NCBI GenBank assembly: GCA_027919835.1
Contig: JANVFP010000045.1
Location: 248,001-312,000 of the forward strand
DNA: 64,000 nt
Direction: 5' to 3'
Source of the DNA: Lentinula raphanica
Lineage: Eukaryota; Basidiomycota; Agaricomycetes; Agaricales; Omphalotaceae
The position numbers were made by a program, and so were the translations under genes. Of the stretch, positions 35,354-46,409 are shown in pieces. Every line of letters starts with the position of its first letter. The first letter of the stretch is position 1. The notes under the pieces are model-generated. The model did no database searches, was not told the DNA's origin, and saw only the letters and a list, made by a program, of their open reading frames with translations.

Positions 35354-36505
35354 TTAGCCAAATCGTTCCCTTGCGAGCTTCTGGAACATGGCCATAGTCG
35401 CGTCTTCCTTCTCCTTAAACGCGGAAGCCCGTTCTCGCATGGAGTTGACTTTCTCGTCAGCCTTTTGTTGATATCTCTGTCGAGCGGCGTCCCTTCGTGC
35501 AATCCTAGATTGATGTTAGGTGGAGATTCGACGCTTCAAAGACTAAATGCCTTGCCAAACACTCACTGTTGTTTGAAACTATCTCCACCGCCCATAAGCG
35601 TAGACTCGTCCACCTCGAGACCTTCATCGCCTTTATCCCTAAACATCCTATCATTCTCCCTCTTCATCCTCTTTTTCTCCAACATCCCCTCACGACCGAC
35701 CTCCTTCGGACCAACCATCTCCTCCACCCGTTCCTTATCCTCCTTCCGTTCTCGTTTTCGTTTCAGCTTGCGTTCCTCTTCTCTGCTCTCGGCAGCGTAT
35801 TCCCGAGCGAGTTGCATATCCGAGGACGAAGGTAGGGTAGGGCCTTGCATGCGACCGGAACCGCGATTATTTTTGGATGACGGTTCCAAATGGCCATCAT
35901 CGTCATCAAGATCACGGTTGAGAGTTGCGGCACTGACAGAGGCGCGTGCTCTTTGCAGGGCTTCGTCGTCTGCGCGTGAAGATTTGGAAGCGAAGGACCA
36001 TTTGTAGCCGGTTTGGGCTCGTGATGGTATGGTTGAGCTGTCTATACCGGCGTATAGTGATTCTGAGATATATTTGCTTCAGTCGTGCGTATGAAGAACA
36101 AGAGAGCATTCTTATCACGAACTGGATAGCTTTCCTCTATTCCAATACTGGACAAAAGAGACAATGTGCCGTCGTCACACGATATTATGAGGAATACTTG
36201 TGTGGACCCATACCTTGACAAACTTCCGGAAGTAACTGGTTTGCATATTAGCATCCACAGACGTCAAAAGGACGATGCTCACCTCCTCGCTTTCTCACCA
36301 GAGAGTTCGTCAAAATACTGTGGTCACTTCATCAGTGTTGTATCTTCCTAATACAGCTCATTCGCACCTTTCCTTTCTCCTCCTTGAGCCACACCCTGAA
36401 TTCATCACTCTTCTGGAAATAATCAGCTTCGGTGATTGGTTTGGCACTGTGAGGGAGGCGTATTTCGTCTTCTGAGCGCTCTCGCGACTGGGATCTAGAA
36501 CGCAT
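35354..36505 (-). CDS. Conserved nuclear-type coiled-coil protein
   Basis: ATG 36505 opens MRSRSQSRERSEDEIRLPHS and ITEADYFQKSDEFRVWLKEE. After introns come YFDELSGEKARR, then YFRKFVKVW, then GYKWSFASKSSRADDEALQR. The rest is strongly charged and helical (REEERKLKRKRERKEDKERV), ending FQKLARERFG at 35354. The pattern DYFxKxxEFxxWLKEEKxxYFxxLSxExAR followed by FxxFVKxW is found in a conserved eukaryotic protein of unknown role (recalled; no reliable gene name). The Arg/Ser-rich start and the KRKR clusters suggest nuclear location. A Harbinger element sits only 43 bp upstream of the start codon, so promoter and 5' UTR must lie in or across it. Confidence 0.65.
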
Positions 36506-36548
36506 TTTATCAATGCTGGAAGTTGAAGAATGAGAGATTTAGACGTTA

Positions 36549-36603
36549 GAGCTTGTTCGGCCACGAATCCTGATCCTGATCCTGCGCTGATCCTAGAATC
36601 AAG
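36549..36603 (+). repeat. Left terminal inverted repeat of Harbinger element
   Basis: 55 bp; preceded by the TTA target copy at 36546-36548. Matches the complement of 37717-37771 with one mismatch. Confidence 0.9.
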
Positions 36604-36716
36604 CGCCGTAACGTGACACTGAGTGACAGCGCGTGAATTGAGCGTGAATTGAGCGCTTATTTATCTTTTTATTCTTTTCGACTTGATTTTCTGCCCTTCT
36701 CCTCTGTCCCTTCTCA

Positions 36717-37130
36717 ATGGACAACCAGATAGGCAATTCTGAAGCAGAAAAAAAAGCTAGGCTCATTATACTGACTGTGGCTGCTATTTTACAGTATATT
36801 TTGCTTGGAGTTGCAACTTATGTAGCTCCACATTATTGCAAAAAGCCATTGCATGATTCAGCCCTTTCTGGTCGTGCATGGCAGGATGACTGACTGGATG
36901 AACTTCTGACAGGTCATCCTGACAGAATTTTTATCAATTTAGGGATGCAAAAGCATGTTTTTCTAGCTTTGGTTGTGCACCTTCGTCTTCTTGGATATGT
37001 AGAGAGCCAGCAGTCACATATCTTCTTGGATGAGACTCTTGCAATTTTCCTCTACACATGTGTCACTGGGAACTCAGTAGACCTTGTTGCAGAAAGATTT
37101 CAACATAGTAAATCAACAATAGCAGAGTAA
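36717..37130 (+). pseudogene. Harbinger transposase, N-terminal fragment with internal stop
   Basis: The frame from ATG 36717 reads MDNQIGNSEAEKKARLIILT, LSGRAWQDD, a TGA at 36891-36893, then LDELLTGHPDRIFINLGMQK and LDETLAIFLYTCVTGNSVDL, with AERFQHSKSTIAE at the end. The segments H-P-D-R-I, LGMxKHVFLxL and the ERFQxSxxTI helix-turn-helix are typical of fungal Harbinger (HARBI1-like) transposases. The TGA replaces what is expected to be a Trp codon. The catalytic DDE half is deleted. Confidence 0.8.
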
Positions 37131-37582
37131 TATTTGACCTTCTATTGTTGCTGAAAGGTTTGAAGACGGGATGTTGAGAGGTAAAGTTGTCCCATTCAGC
37201 TCGATTATCATCAGTGACCCCAAATCCGTGTTCATCGTCATATGTCCATCCAGATGCACCCGGAAATGTGCTAGTTTTAACGCCGAGAATAGCTTTATGG
37301 AGGTTCTTGATCTATTCATAGCGGGAAGAATCAGTATAATTCAATAACGATATAGAAGGCACACACCACTCTCCAGCGGGTTCCAATCTTCGGACCTGTT
37401 TTTTCACCTCCTTTTACCACAGGCCGTGTCTTTGCAAGATATTCAGCACACTCATTCAAAGCAGCTTTTGTCGGATTCCCTCCTTGGCCCAATTTTCCAC
37501 GGTTTTCGTCCTTATAGAAGAAGTCCACAATGGCGGCAGTATCGGCGGGATCTTCCCAATTTGCATCGGTGGGTTTTGGCAT
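37063..37582 (-). CDS. Myb/SANT-like DNA-binding protein of the Harbinger element
   Basis: ATG 37582 gives MPKPTDANWEDPADTAAIVD, FFYKDENRGKLGQGGNPTKA and GPKIGTRW. After a short intron come IKNLHKAILGVKTSTFPGAS and GWTYDDEHGFGVTDDNRAEW, then HPVFKPF. This is the Myb/SANT-like domain protein that accompanies the transposase in many fungal Harbinger elements and helps bind the ends. After KPF the frame runs across the deletion junction into the transposase fragment before stopping, so the C-terminus is abnormal. The original start may be further upstream (37654), but the ATG at 37582 fits the family start. Confidence 0.65.
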
Positions 37583-37716
37583 TGATTTCGGGCAGAAAAA
37601 GCGCGTTTGTATGAACACGCGCACGACGAAAGGAAAGAAATTCCGCGTTGTCACTTAGTCACACAAATCACATGAGGATAACATTCGGCATTCTCGGATA
37701 TTCTACTTATGGTAAT

Positions 37717-37771
37717 CTTGATTCTAGGATCAGAGCAGGATCAGGATCAGGATTCGTGGCCGAACAAGCTC
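37717..37771 (-). repeat. Right terminal inverted repeat of Harbinger element
   Basis: 55 bp ending in CAAGCTC, followed by the TTA target copy at 37772-37774. Confidence 0.9.
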
Positions 37772-38246
37772 TTAGTCATCAATTTTTTCAATTGATCCCA
37801 CAATTAGCGAAGCTGCAAGGCCCAAGAGCTCAAGCACTGGTTCATCTCGCTTCAACCTCAGAAAGAAAGTCGAACATAAGCTATATGTAGCGAGTTGAAA
37901 GCTCTAGGATATACATAAGGCTGTATGAAAGAACTGACAATATCATGAACAGGATTGACCGAATCAAATGGGCATGTTTCTGGCGCACGATCAATACCGA
38001 TAGCCTGTTCGTTCCTGCTTCAAAATCCCCATTCTCAAGCAGAGAACCGACTAGTATGACTCAGCAGCATGAGCAGCACAACCATATTCTCCAAGCACAT
38101 AGCATATGACACCGAGTGCACATAAATTTTCTCCTTCCCCTTCAAATGTATAATCTGTTGAATGTCCGCTCCAGTAATCGCAATAGACATCGTATAAGAT
38201 TGTCCTTCGAACAACCTGATCGCGTTCGTCACGTCCATTGCATGAA

Positions 38247-38580
38247 TCACATCGGTTTCGCAGGTAGTTGGGTCAACAGAACCCCATAACGTTTTTTCAA
38301 AGTGACCCGATGTCTTGAGAATTTGTCGTCAGGAGAGAAACGCGCTGGTGCAGAAAGATGATGAGTTGGTTGTGTTTCCAACGGAATTGCGAGCATAGGG
38401 ATAGTGAAGGAGTAGATACTGACCAGGGTGCGCTGATTTAGTTATTTTTCCTGAATCTGTTATTTTCTGCAAATCAAGGCTTAGCGTTAGATGTTCTCTG
38501 TGTATTTCCAGAATGAAAGAACATACTTTGAGAGTGTAGATCCTGTTTCCAGAGTCGTCGAGGGTGTACATTAAATGCAT
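38247..38580 (-). CDS. NOP10: H/ACA snoRNP protein Nop10
   Basis: Three exons joined by introns after TLK and AHP give a protein of about 64 residues: [19 protein letters not shown], then [20 protein letters not shown], then [20 protein letters not shown], ending PAKPM. The length and the order YTL, YTLKK, [17 protein letters not shown], KKRxxxLxTQ are those of Nop10, the small subunit of box H/ACA RNPs. These guide pseudouridylation of rRNA and include telomerase RNP in some eukaryotes. It acts in the nucleolus. It is divergent from the thioredoxin gene 186 bp away, so a shared promoter is likely. Confidence 0.95.
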
Positions 38581-38766
38581 GATGGATGGTCAACTTCAAG
38601 TTGCGCGGTACGAATTTTTTTGTGATAGGCAGGAGATTAAGGTTAGGGTTTTCTCCGTGCCGCCCTGTGCTGCCCTGTGCCGCCTGTCAAAGCTGGAAAT
38701 ATCGTCATCCCGAGCTTATCAGATTCAACACTTCTCTTTCTCTTTCCACGTTCTGCGAATTTCAAC

Positions 38767-39283
38767 ATGGTCAAACCTATCGAATCTCAACAGGAATTCA
38801 TGGAAATCGTGCGTGTAACATCTGCTACATACTGTATCTTACATCGCTAACTCATGAGTCTCCCAAAAGATCAACGGCGATGAGCCTGTAGTCATCGACT
38901 TTTGGGCGACGTGGTGTGGTCCTTGCAAGCAGATATCACCCATTTTCGAGAAACTTTCTGCTAAACCCGAGTTTTCTCGCGTGAAGTTCTACAAAGTCGA
39001 CACTGATGCGCAAGAGGCTATCGCGCAAGAAGTCGGTATCACCGCGGTACGTACTCGCATTCATCTCGAATTCCTGAGACGATCACTAACTCCGAGCCTT
39101 TCCTGTCCTACTCAGATGCCGACCTTCATGCTCTTCTATAAAGGTGACAAGGTTGATGAAATGAAAGGCGCTCTTCCGAATGTTCTCCAGGTAAGGGTTT
39201 TAGTACAGTTCCCAATGAATCAGACTGTAATTTCGTTTTCATCGTAGACGTTCGTGCAGAAGGCTGCCGGAATGGCCGCATAG
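38767..39283 (+). CDS. Thioredoxin
   Basis: Four exons, ATG 38767 to TAG 39281-39283, about 109 residues. MVKPIESQQEFMEI is followed after the first intron by DEPVVIDFWATWCGPCKQIS, which holds the redox-active WCGPC. The cis-Pro segment AMPTFMLFYKGDKVDE and the C-terminal helix (TFVQKAAGMAA) complete the fold. No targeting peptide, so cytosolic. It passes electrons from thioredoxin reductase to peroxiredoxins, ribonucleotide reductase and methionine sulfoxide reductases. Intron borders GTGCGT, GTACG and GTAAGG are clear. Confidence 0.95.
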
Positions 39284-39472
39284 AAGAGCTTCGATGAACA
39301 CGAAATAAACACAAGAATCCGAATGTTATATGTACACAATTGTTTCAATCATTGTTCAAACTGTAGAATGAATTGACGTTGATGGAGCCACCCATCGAAC
39401 CTATCGAACAAAGGTAGCCCCGCCGAGCCAGTGAGCCTCGATACTCTAGCTCATGACGCTAAGCAGGGAGAG

Positions 39473-40253
39473 TTACGGTCTTCGTTCTTTCTTTCTGCCT
39501 CCGGCATCTCGTCCTCTAGACTTTCTCTTCTGACCTTTCGCCTCCGCCTCCTTTCTATACCCACAAAAGTCAGCCAGATTCCCCCAGCTAATCCCGGCCG
39601 AAGTAGCAGCAAGGTGAGCAAGCGGATTAGTCTGTTCGTAGGTAGCCGATATATAAATCTGTCCAATCTCTGCAATTGTCTTCGTAATCACGTTCTTGTT
39701 CTTCGAACAAACCACCCGGTTCTCCTTTGACTTTTCGTCTTCGTCGGATTTCGCAGCGATACGTTCCAACTCAGTTTGTAACTGATTGAGTTTGCGCGAG
39801 ATTTCGTTGAGTCGGACCTGTATACCCCAACAAACGTTAGACGATCGCCTTCGAAGAAAGAGAAAGAGAGGGAAGCAAGACAGAGAAAGAAAGATGGACT
39901 GACCACTCTACGATCATGGGCGTACTCATCAGCCCGAGCAGCCTTGGTGAAAAGCAAGTCATCAGTTTGAAGAGTGCTATGATAGGCCTCACGCAACTTA
40001 CTTCTGCACCCTCGATATTGATAGTTCCTGACCTTGTCGGGGGAGGTAATTGAATAGGCTCGTCCATACGAGCTTCGAGGATCATCGTATCAAAAGGTTC
40101 GTCCCCGCGTCTGACATGGTTATGGACAGAAAGCGGAGCAGCTCTAGCTCCAATGAACTTGGGAGTCGGAGCAGCAAGGATCTCTGGCCATGAAGAGATG
40201 GTGGACGAGAGAAGGGTGAGAATCATGATGAGTAGAGGACGAGCACTAGGCAT
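39473..40253 (-). CDS. Hypothetical secreted protein with coiled-coil segment
   Basis: ATG 40253 starts a signal peptide (MPSARPLLIMILTLLSSTI then SSWPEILA). It is followed by PKFIGARAAPLSVHNHVRRG and DEPIQLPPPTRSGTINIEGA. After an intron ending CACCAAG comes AARADEYAHDRRV, and after another VRLNEISRKLNQLQTELERI, a short predicted coiled coil. The last part has YISATYEQTNPLAHLAATSA and a basic tail ending KKERRP at 39473. Known family not recognised; a secreted or ER-luminal role is inferred from the leader only. Upstream (40260-40500) is AT-rich promoter-like DNA. Confidence 0.55.
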
Positions 40254-40499
40254 CGCTCTGTTGAACTGGGATACAGGATGTCGGGAGTCGGGATGTGTTG
40301 GAGTAGGTTGGAGTTAGACGTTCGTTAGAACTTCAAGTTGTGGAATTCACCAAAGCTTCCAATGGAAAATTGACTTACGATATCGCCTGCGTTTGTGAAT
40401 AGGTTGCAATTGTTGAAAAGAGACCAGCTCCGAGTGAAGAAAGAGAGAATAAATATTTTGGCTTGAAGGCCTGAAGTAGGGTCTTCATATATGTGTTTG

Positions 40500-41720
40500 G
40501 TTTCGGATTCATATGTGGCTACGATCTAAGCTAGATCAGTGCAAAAATCCGTTGACCCGTTACGCGTTACGCGTTTCAGGAGCTATTGGCTGTACTAGCC
40601 TGCTGTGGCCTGTTGTTGCCATTGGCCAATGTTGAATCGGACTGTTTGAGACTATCCAGGACCGCCCCCGACGGTCCACATAGTTACTAAAAGTTAAATT
40701 TTGATCACCTCGCTTGTATCCACAGAGTTCCGAGTTTGGTGCAGGGCTAGTACATACTACTATGTACATAGTCTGTTCAATGAGACGCAAGCATGACTGA
40801 AAATACATGAGGGGCTCACCTGTTGTACACTTCTCCGTCATGCAGTGTCCACTGTCCGTGTTCGTGAAGGTCAGGACCCGGGAAATACATAGTAACCTTG
40901 AGGGAAGTTGAAGAAGGCAGGAAGAGGAATGTCGGATCGGAACAGCCTCTTCTGTCAAACACGCAAGAACATTGATGATGACTAGGACTATCCGATCAGT
41001 GATTGAAGGCGACGGAATGCTTCCTCTAGGCTCTCAGTGGAGTCCCTTGGAGCAGCTTGGAGCTTATCAATTGACTGTACTCAAAATCGCGTTGAGTTGG
41101 AGTGAGATATACGGAAATGGCACCGGAGGGCCCTGGTGCATTCGACTCGTATAGTGTATCAGGTCGAATTGTTGTCTGTTCTTGGGTGAGTCACAGGAGC
41201 AGACTGGGTCTGGGCGAAGGCTCATGAGCTCTCTATCTCCTGAACACAACTTAGTAAGACTGGACAAAATGTCACGGTATGTAGCATATAGCTTACCTGT
41301 ATATTGTGATCCTTGATGAGAATATCACCTTGATTCGAAGAATGACCTGAAAACAAAAGAGTCAGATATTCTCGCGTTCAGCGTCACAACGTCAACCCTT
41401 CGGGCGCGCAAGAGGCTATGACCCAAGAAGAGGAACGCTCTGGAGGAACTACAGTAGTTGGCTCGTGATCACCTTGATACATTGAACGAAGAGAGCCACT
41501 GATTCAGAATGGCTCCCCTCATAGACACGCAGCTTGATGCATTTGCGTTGAATTCCAGGCGATTCTGAAATTCACAATGTAAAATGATACAATGCAATGG
41601 ATTGCTGAAAATGTAGACTAGATCCACATTTCTGTCGACCCGACGTACTACACGCTATCAAGACTAAAGTCTGTTCTTATCCTACCTTCCTTCGGTTCTT
41701 CTTGTGGCTTCGCAAGCAGT
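40500..41720. other. Intergenic stretch, no supported gene
   Basis: A 132-codon minus-strand frame (40958-40560) exists but has no domain, no intron signals and ordinary low complexity. It overlaps nothing conserved and is not called. Probably intergenic DNA and the 3' flank of the dioxygenase gene. Confidence 0.35.
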
Positions 41721-41724
41721 AATT

Positions 41725-43086
41725 CTAAGCATACGCTTTGACATCTTCCTCCGTAGGACCAGCAGGGTCGTCCGAAGCCGCGAGATTGCACTGGTGGAAC
41801 GCACGGACCTGCTCCTTTGTGAATGCGCCCACGACAGTGTGTAACACACCACGGTTGTGGAAAAGGACAAGATCATCTTCGCGCCAGTCGTGCGGGTACA
41901 CAAGCTATGTGCATCGATGAGACAAAGATCAACACTCAGATAGAGCAAAGAGCAGGACGACGTACCTTGGGAGCAATGGCGGGTCGTTGCATTTTATACA
42001 ACAAATCTCGAACTTCTTTCAAATCGGTGATATGGGCGCCATCAGGATACAACGCGCCTTCCTTGCTTGCCCCCGCAGGTAGTGGGTCCACGATAAGCTC
42101 CGCAGCACCACAAGGGTGAACCTGGAAATGTAGATTCCCCGTCACAGGATTCTTCCAAACCACCGGAAGCGTCTTGCGACGAGCCTCCTCCCAAGGGGGC
42201 AGCTCGCTCAGCGGAAGCTCTAAACCCTCGTTCTCTATTCCTAGCCCAGTAGGCAAAGCATGGGCGGGAGCCATCCACACATACGGATGAGGTGCGTATC
42301 GAACTTTGCTTCGGACGGCGAGACTCTTGAGTTCCTTGGGTAGAATATCGAACATCGTCTTCCCGCTCACGAAAGCCGTGGTTCCCAAAGGCACCTCGAG
42401 TTCATCGCCCGTTCCATCGTCGTAGCGACAGATCTGGTGATCACCTTTGGGAACGTGAATACCGTAGAGAGTGGTGACCTTTGGAGGAGACAGGTCGTAT
42501 AACGCAGCGTCGATATGCCATCGATAGAACCGGGTGATTCCCTTGGCTTCGTCTTCGGGAGTCACTCGAGTCTTGTGGAAGGTAGTGTGCGAGGGATGCT
42601 TGAGCATGGCTTCGGCAAGCCCTTCGTGGTTGTACACAGTTCCGTTACCGATAAGCTGAACTTGTGGGACACGAGGGATTGTCTTGAGATCAGGATGGAG
42701 AATGGATTTCTTCGTGCTCTCTGTCTTGTTGTTGCCGTGTCCGTAGCTTTCTGACTCTGGATCAAAAGCCTATGTCAAGGGAAGCGATAAGCATATCTCA
42801 CCAGCCCGTATCGATCACGATAGCGCACCTTGGTTAGAGCATACTGTTGTTCGGGCGTGAGCTTCACATTGCGAAACAATAGGGCGTCGTGCTGCAATGG
42901 CAGTCAGAACAACGTACAAGGATAGAAATAACACACACATACCTTGTACAGCGCATCTCGAATTTGCTCAAACAACTCTGGGCTCAACGATCCAGGATCC
43001 ACACCCCTAACTTCCCTTCCAAAATCAGTGAACTTGGAAGCGTCTGCTGTTGGTGGAAGAGGTAGAGGAACAAGTTCGATGGTCAT
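41725..43086 (-). CDS. xanA: Xanthine dioxygenase, Fe(II)/2-oxoglutarate dependent (XanA type)
   Basis: ATG 43086 (MTIELVPLPLPP, then FGREVRGVDPGSLSPELFEQ). The following exons give HDALLFRNVKLTPEQQYALT, AFDPESESYGHG and KSILHPDLKTIPRVPQVQLI. The large exon has FYRWHIDAALYDLSPPKVTT, with the iron-binding HxD, then PLGTTAFVSGKTMF and YAPHPYVWMAPAHAL. The last exon has LVLFHNRGVLHTVVGAF, with the distal iron His, and ends VKAYA at 41725. This order matches fungal XanA, which converts xanthine to uric acid with 2-oxoglutarate and O2 instead of the molybdenum enzyme, for purine nitrogen use. It belongs to the TauD/TfdA superfamily; taurine dioxygenase is the alternative, but YGHG, SILHPDLKT and GTTAF favour XanA. 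All exons open. Confidence 0.85.
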
Positions 43087-43383
43087 TGTATTTGGAGATG
43101 GTGCAGTGGTGGTGATGGTGGAGAAGAGGAAGAAGAGAGCTCCTAATGGTTATCATGGTCATTTATGTATGAAGGTATCGAACATCGGAGCTTGGATGAT
43201 GACAAGTGCAAGATCAAAAGCACATGGGCGACCCAAATTCAACTCATTCATTCAAAGCATAGATAGGCATTTAATTTTTATGGTCTCGTCTTGCCTGGTA
43301 CTCTCGAGTCTCGGATATGTACAGAACAGTCTCACAGATAAATAAAACAGCCGTCCAACACGTAAACCAATGTCCTACAACGA

Positions 43384-46300
43384 CTACACATCCAGCTCGG
43401 GAAGATGAACAGCCCCCAGCCACGCCAGAACAACCTCAACTCGTGGGCCATGCAATGGAATGTTAAGCGGCATCGGAACCTCTGGAACGCCTTTCCCATT
43501 TCCTTTCAGCCCAGCTCTCTTCTTCCGTTTCTCAGCCGCAGCAGCTTCCGCGCGTTCCCGCTGCCTATTGATCACAGGAGAAAGAAGGATCCGGATACTG
43601 TCAAGAGCATCAACCGCGTCGCGTCTTGGAGAGATGGTCGAATTAACTGGAACTGACGAGGGAAGAGCGTCAGACGATGCTGAACTAGCTGCTGCTCCAT
43701 TACCATTAAACCCAGTTGTGCTACGGCCAGGTTCAGAGGAAGAGGAAGAGGAAGAAGAAGATCCGGCTTCGCCAACATCCGCCATTGAAGACTCGGATGG
43801 TGCAGTACAAAGCACATCATCATAAAGTTCTGTGTTCGTAGTCGTAGGGCTTGAACAACCCGAAGTCGATGCAGGACTACAAGTCGATGCAGCCCGGCTG
43901 ACTGGGACGGACGACGTCATTCCGTTTCTAGCTCGTACGGGAACCAGTGCGAACTCGTCCTCAAACTGACCCTTCTTCCAACCGCTTGCCAAACGCTCCA
44001 GGACTTCAACGAACTCGGCTTGGGCCATGGACCTAGGAGGGAGGAACACCGGATATCCCTCGAGTCCGTCCACAAGGGCGGCTGTCCTGATGAAAGTCGG
44101 GAGTATCTGAGCAAAGTCTCCTAGCATAAGCAGCGCGAGCAGAATCGTGTAATGGGACTCGACAAGGAGTGGATGATATGTCGTGAACATTGTCGCAGGA
44201 GGGAGCATGTGATCCGTATAGGAATTAGCAGACCCAGAAAATGTATTGTAGTTCCCCGGCCGAGTAGACTCTGCTAACAAGAACGCATAATCCGTCTGTT
44301 CCTTCAAATCCACCCTCCCACTGGCTCCTTTCCCTTTTTCACGACTAGGATCAGCTTCCAGAGTATCGAAATGAGCTAAGAAGCGTTCGTGGTCCCGGAT
44401 GCCTTTCTTGATACAGGACGTGATCCGCTCACGAAACGCTTGGTCTGCCAGAATCTTGCGGTAAGCTTTAAGCTTGGGTCCGTCAGAAGATCCTAGTGGA
44501 CCTGCAGGGTTCCCAATCTCGACTCCGCCATATAAGCTCTCTTGCAGGCAGCTCAGGCGAAGCTCGGAGGGATCGAAAACATGGTGATTAGACGGCACCT
44601 TATTGTGTGAATAGTCGCTTTTCGGTTTGGGGACACCGTCCTTGCGTTTTCCGTTCCCATCGAGACCTTCGAGATCCAACACTGCAAGCTCAATGGTGCG
44701 GACTGCTTGTTGAATATATGCGGAGCCTCGTAGGAACAGCAGTTGTGGTTCGAGGGGATCTGGGGCATCTGGTAGTGCAGAAGGGTGAAGTGGTAATGGA
44801 AGACTGCGAGCATCACCACTCCCATTGCCCCCTTCGCCGCTTGCTTCATCTGCATCGCCATCCGTTGCGCTAGTTCCATTAGGGGGTGCCTGTCCATTCG
44901 TGCGCTTCCCTCCCCCACCACCACTTCTACTCTTTTTCTTTTTACCACTGGCACCAGCTCCTCGACTACCCTGTCCTCGCGCGCTACTCTTCCCGCCTGT
45001 ACTACCGTGGTCCATATGATCGTGACTCATACTTCTTGCTTTCCGAGCAGCCCGTGCCTCCTTCAATGCATGCGTGAAATCTTTAATAGCCTGAGCGTAT
45101 TCGTCTCGGAAACAGTGAACGACGCCTCTGGTTCGATAGAATTCGAGTCGATAGGGTTGAACAGCGATTAGTTCGTCTAACAGTTGTGTCGTCGTAGACC
45201 CGGCCAATTGCCTACTAGAGTGTTTCAGAGAAGAGGAGTATATGCTCATGATGATACCACCAACCGAGATGGGATCTTTTCGTGGAAAAACTGAACATAT
45301 TTTGCGTCTACATCGTTGGGATCTACCTCGAACGATGAGCGCATGTACTTTGACAGATAGATGATCAAAAGGTACGAACCAACTTTCAACACTTTTTCTG
45401 CGATATCATCAAAGATGCTACCACCCTGCATGACCATCACACTGGACGCGATCTCGTCCGCTTTATACGCTTGTGCCAGCTTCTGCACCGCCAACGCTCT
45501 CAATCTATGAATCCTCATCGCACTCATTGCAACATTCCTCCCACCATTTCCACCTAACGGGTTGATTCCAAGTGTCTGTGCGGCAGCCCAGGTACTGCCG
45601 TTCAATGCATATCCATTCATCCCTCCATGCATACCTGGGGATGATAATTCCGCAGAAGAGAGTCCAGAGGAAGCACGTACGGAGAGTTCCGCGGCTTCGT
45701 CGATCAGTCGTCGAATAGTCGTTACATTTCTTAGTACGCCTGGGTCTATCGGAGGCGGAGGAGCTGTTCCGGGTTTAAGTGAAGGTAAGGGAGGTGGAGG
45801 TGCCAGCTGTGTTGTAGTAGGTATCATGCGGTGATCGTGACTAGTAAACCGGCCTCTTCCTGGCGAGTCAGGTTCAGATCTAAGGCTTTCGAAGCCTCGG
45901 TCTCGCAACCTTGGAGTAGATGTGCTACCATTGGTAATTGGAAGCCTGGTAGTACCGGATATTTGAGGGGCTGGTTCTGGGACTGTGAGAGTTGCTGGGT
46001 CGAGATTAATCACGAAGAGGGATTCGAGCAGCTCGAGGGGTAGTTGAAGCCAAGGCCCCTAGTCTAGCATCAAAGATTGAACAGAAATAGTAGAAAGATA
46101 GGCAGACGAACATGATATGAGCTGATATACTTCCAATGCTTATTCCTACTGATGCAAAGCACAGATGGACGAGTTTCTGCTTCTGCTGCTTCAGCTGCCT
46201 TCTTGGCCGCTGCCTCCTTCGCTTTCGTCGCCGCAGACTTCTTCGACTTTTTCTTCTTCTTCTTCTTCTGAGCAATGGATTCCGCGTTGTCCGCGTTTTC

Positions 46301-46408
46301 CGCGTCCGGCTCAACAACTGGTTCGTTTTCGACGATGCGGGAATTTTCGACAGCAGATGGTGACTCTGGATAAGCCAAGGCTTCAGCAGGAGTCTGAGTA
46401 GAAGCCAT
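43384..46408 (-). CDS. Large TPR-like protein, fungal, function unknown
   Basis: Start ATG 46408 (MASTQTPAEALAYPESPS). A lysine-rich run (QKKKKKKKSKKSAATKAKEA) follows. After an intron comes GPWLQLPLELLESLFVINLD and a Pro/Ser linker. Next is TIRRLIDEAAELSVRASSGL and RLRALAVQKLAQAYKADEIA. An intron whose in-frame reading would stop at 45246 joins EKIPSR to QLAGSTTTQLLDELIAVQPY and VVHCFRDEYAQAIKDFTHAL, a TPR-like helix pair. Then come a glycine-rich, basic spacer, more helical segments (SHYTILLALLMLGDFAQILP) and a C-terminus ending LAWLGAVHLPELDV. Roughly 950 residues in two long frames. I treat the two frames as one gene because the helical repeat continues across the intron; two overlapping genes (ATGA overlap) is the alternative. 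Confidence 0.55.
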
Positions 46409-46409
46409 T

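Larger units (their letters stand above)
36549..37771. mobile_element. PIF/Harbinger DNA transposon, complete ends, internally deleted
   Basis: A 55-bp terminal inverted repeat is found at 36549-36603 and, reversed, at 37717-37771, with one mismatch. The outer end is GAGCTTGTTCGGCCACGAAT and the inner half is built on GATCCT repeats. Directly outside both ends lies TTA (36546-36548 and 37772-37774), the 3-bp target duplication expected for Harbinger. Inside are the N-terminal part of a Harbinger transposase (plus strand) and a Myb/SANT-like gene (minus strand) joined tail to tail near 37130. The DDE nuclease domain is absent, so the element is non-autonomous. The near-perfect ends suggest recent movement. 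Confidence 0.9.

Noticed and set aside
35465..36007. 180-codon plus-strand Ser-rich frame
   Set aside because: Antisense of the charged coiled-coil gene; Ser-rich only because its complement is Lys/Glu/Arg-rich.
38035..38250. Minus-strand frame of 71 codons after the NOP10 stop
   Set aside because: It starts inside the NOP10 terminal region, has no splice or family evidence and is most likely 3' UTR.
40560..40958. 132-codon minus-strand frame
   Set aside because: Composition and lack of intron or domain signals look like chance; no start context.
43405..43825. Plus-strand frames inside the TPR-like gene
   Set aside because: They are antisense shadows of a strongly biased, Ser/Gly/acidic-rich coding sequence.
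45246..45249. ATGA overlap suggesting two separate genes in the TPR-like locus
   Set aside because: A plausible intron removes the stop and joins the helical repeats (EKIPSR to QLAGSTTT), so one gene is simpler; not proven.
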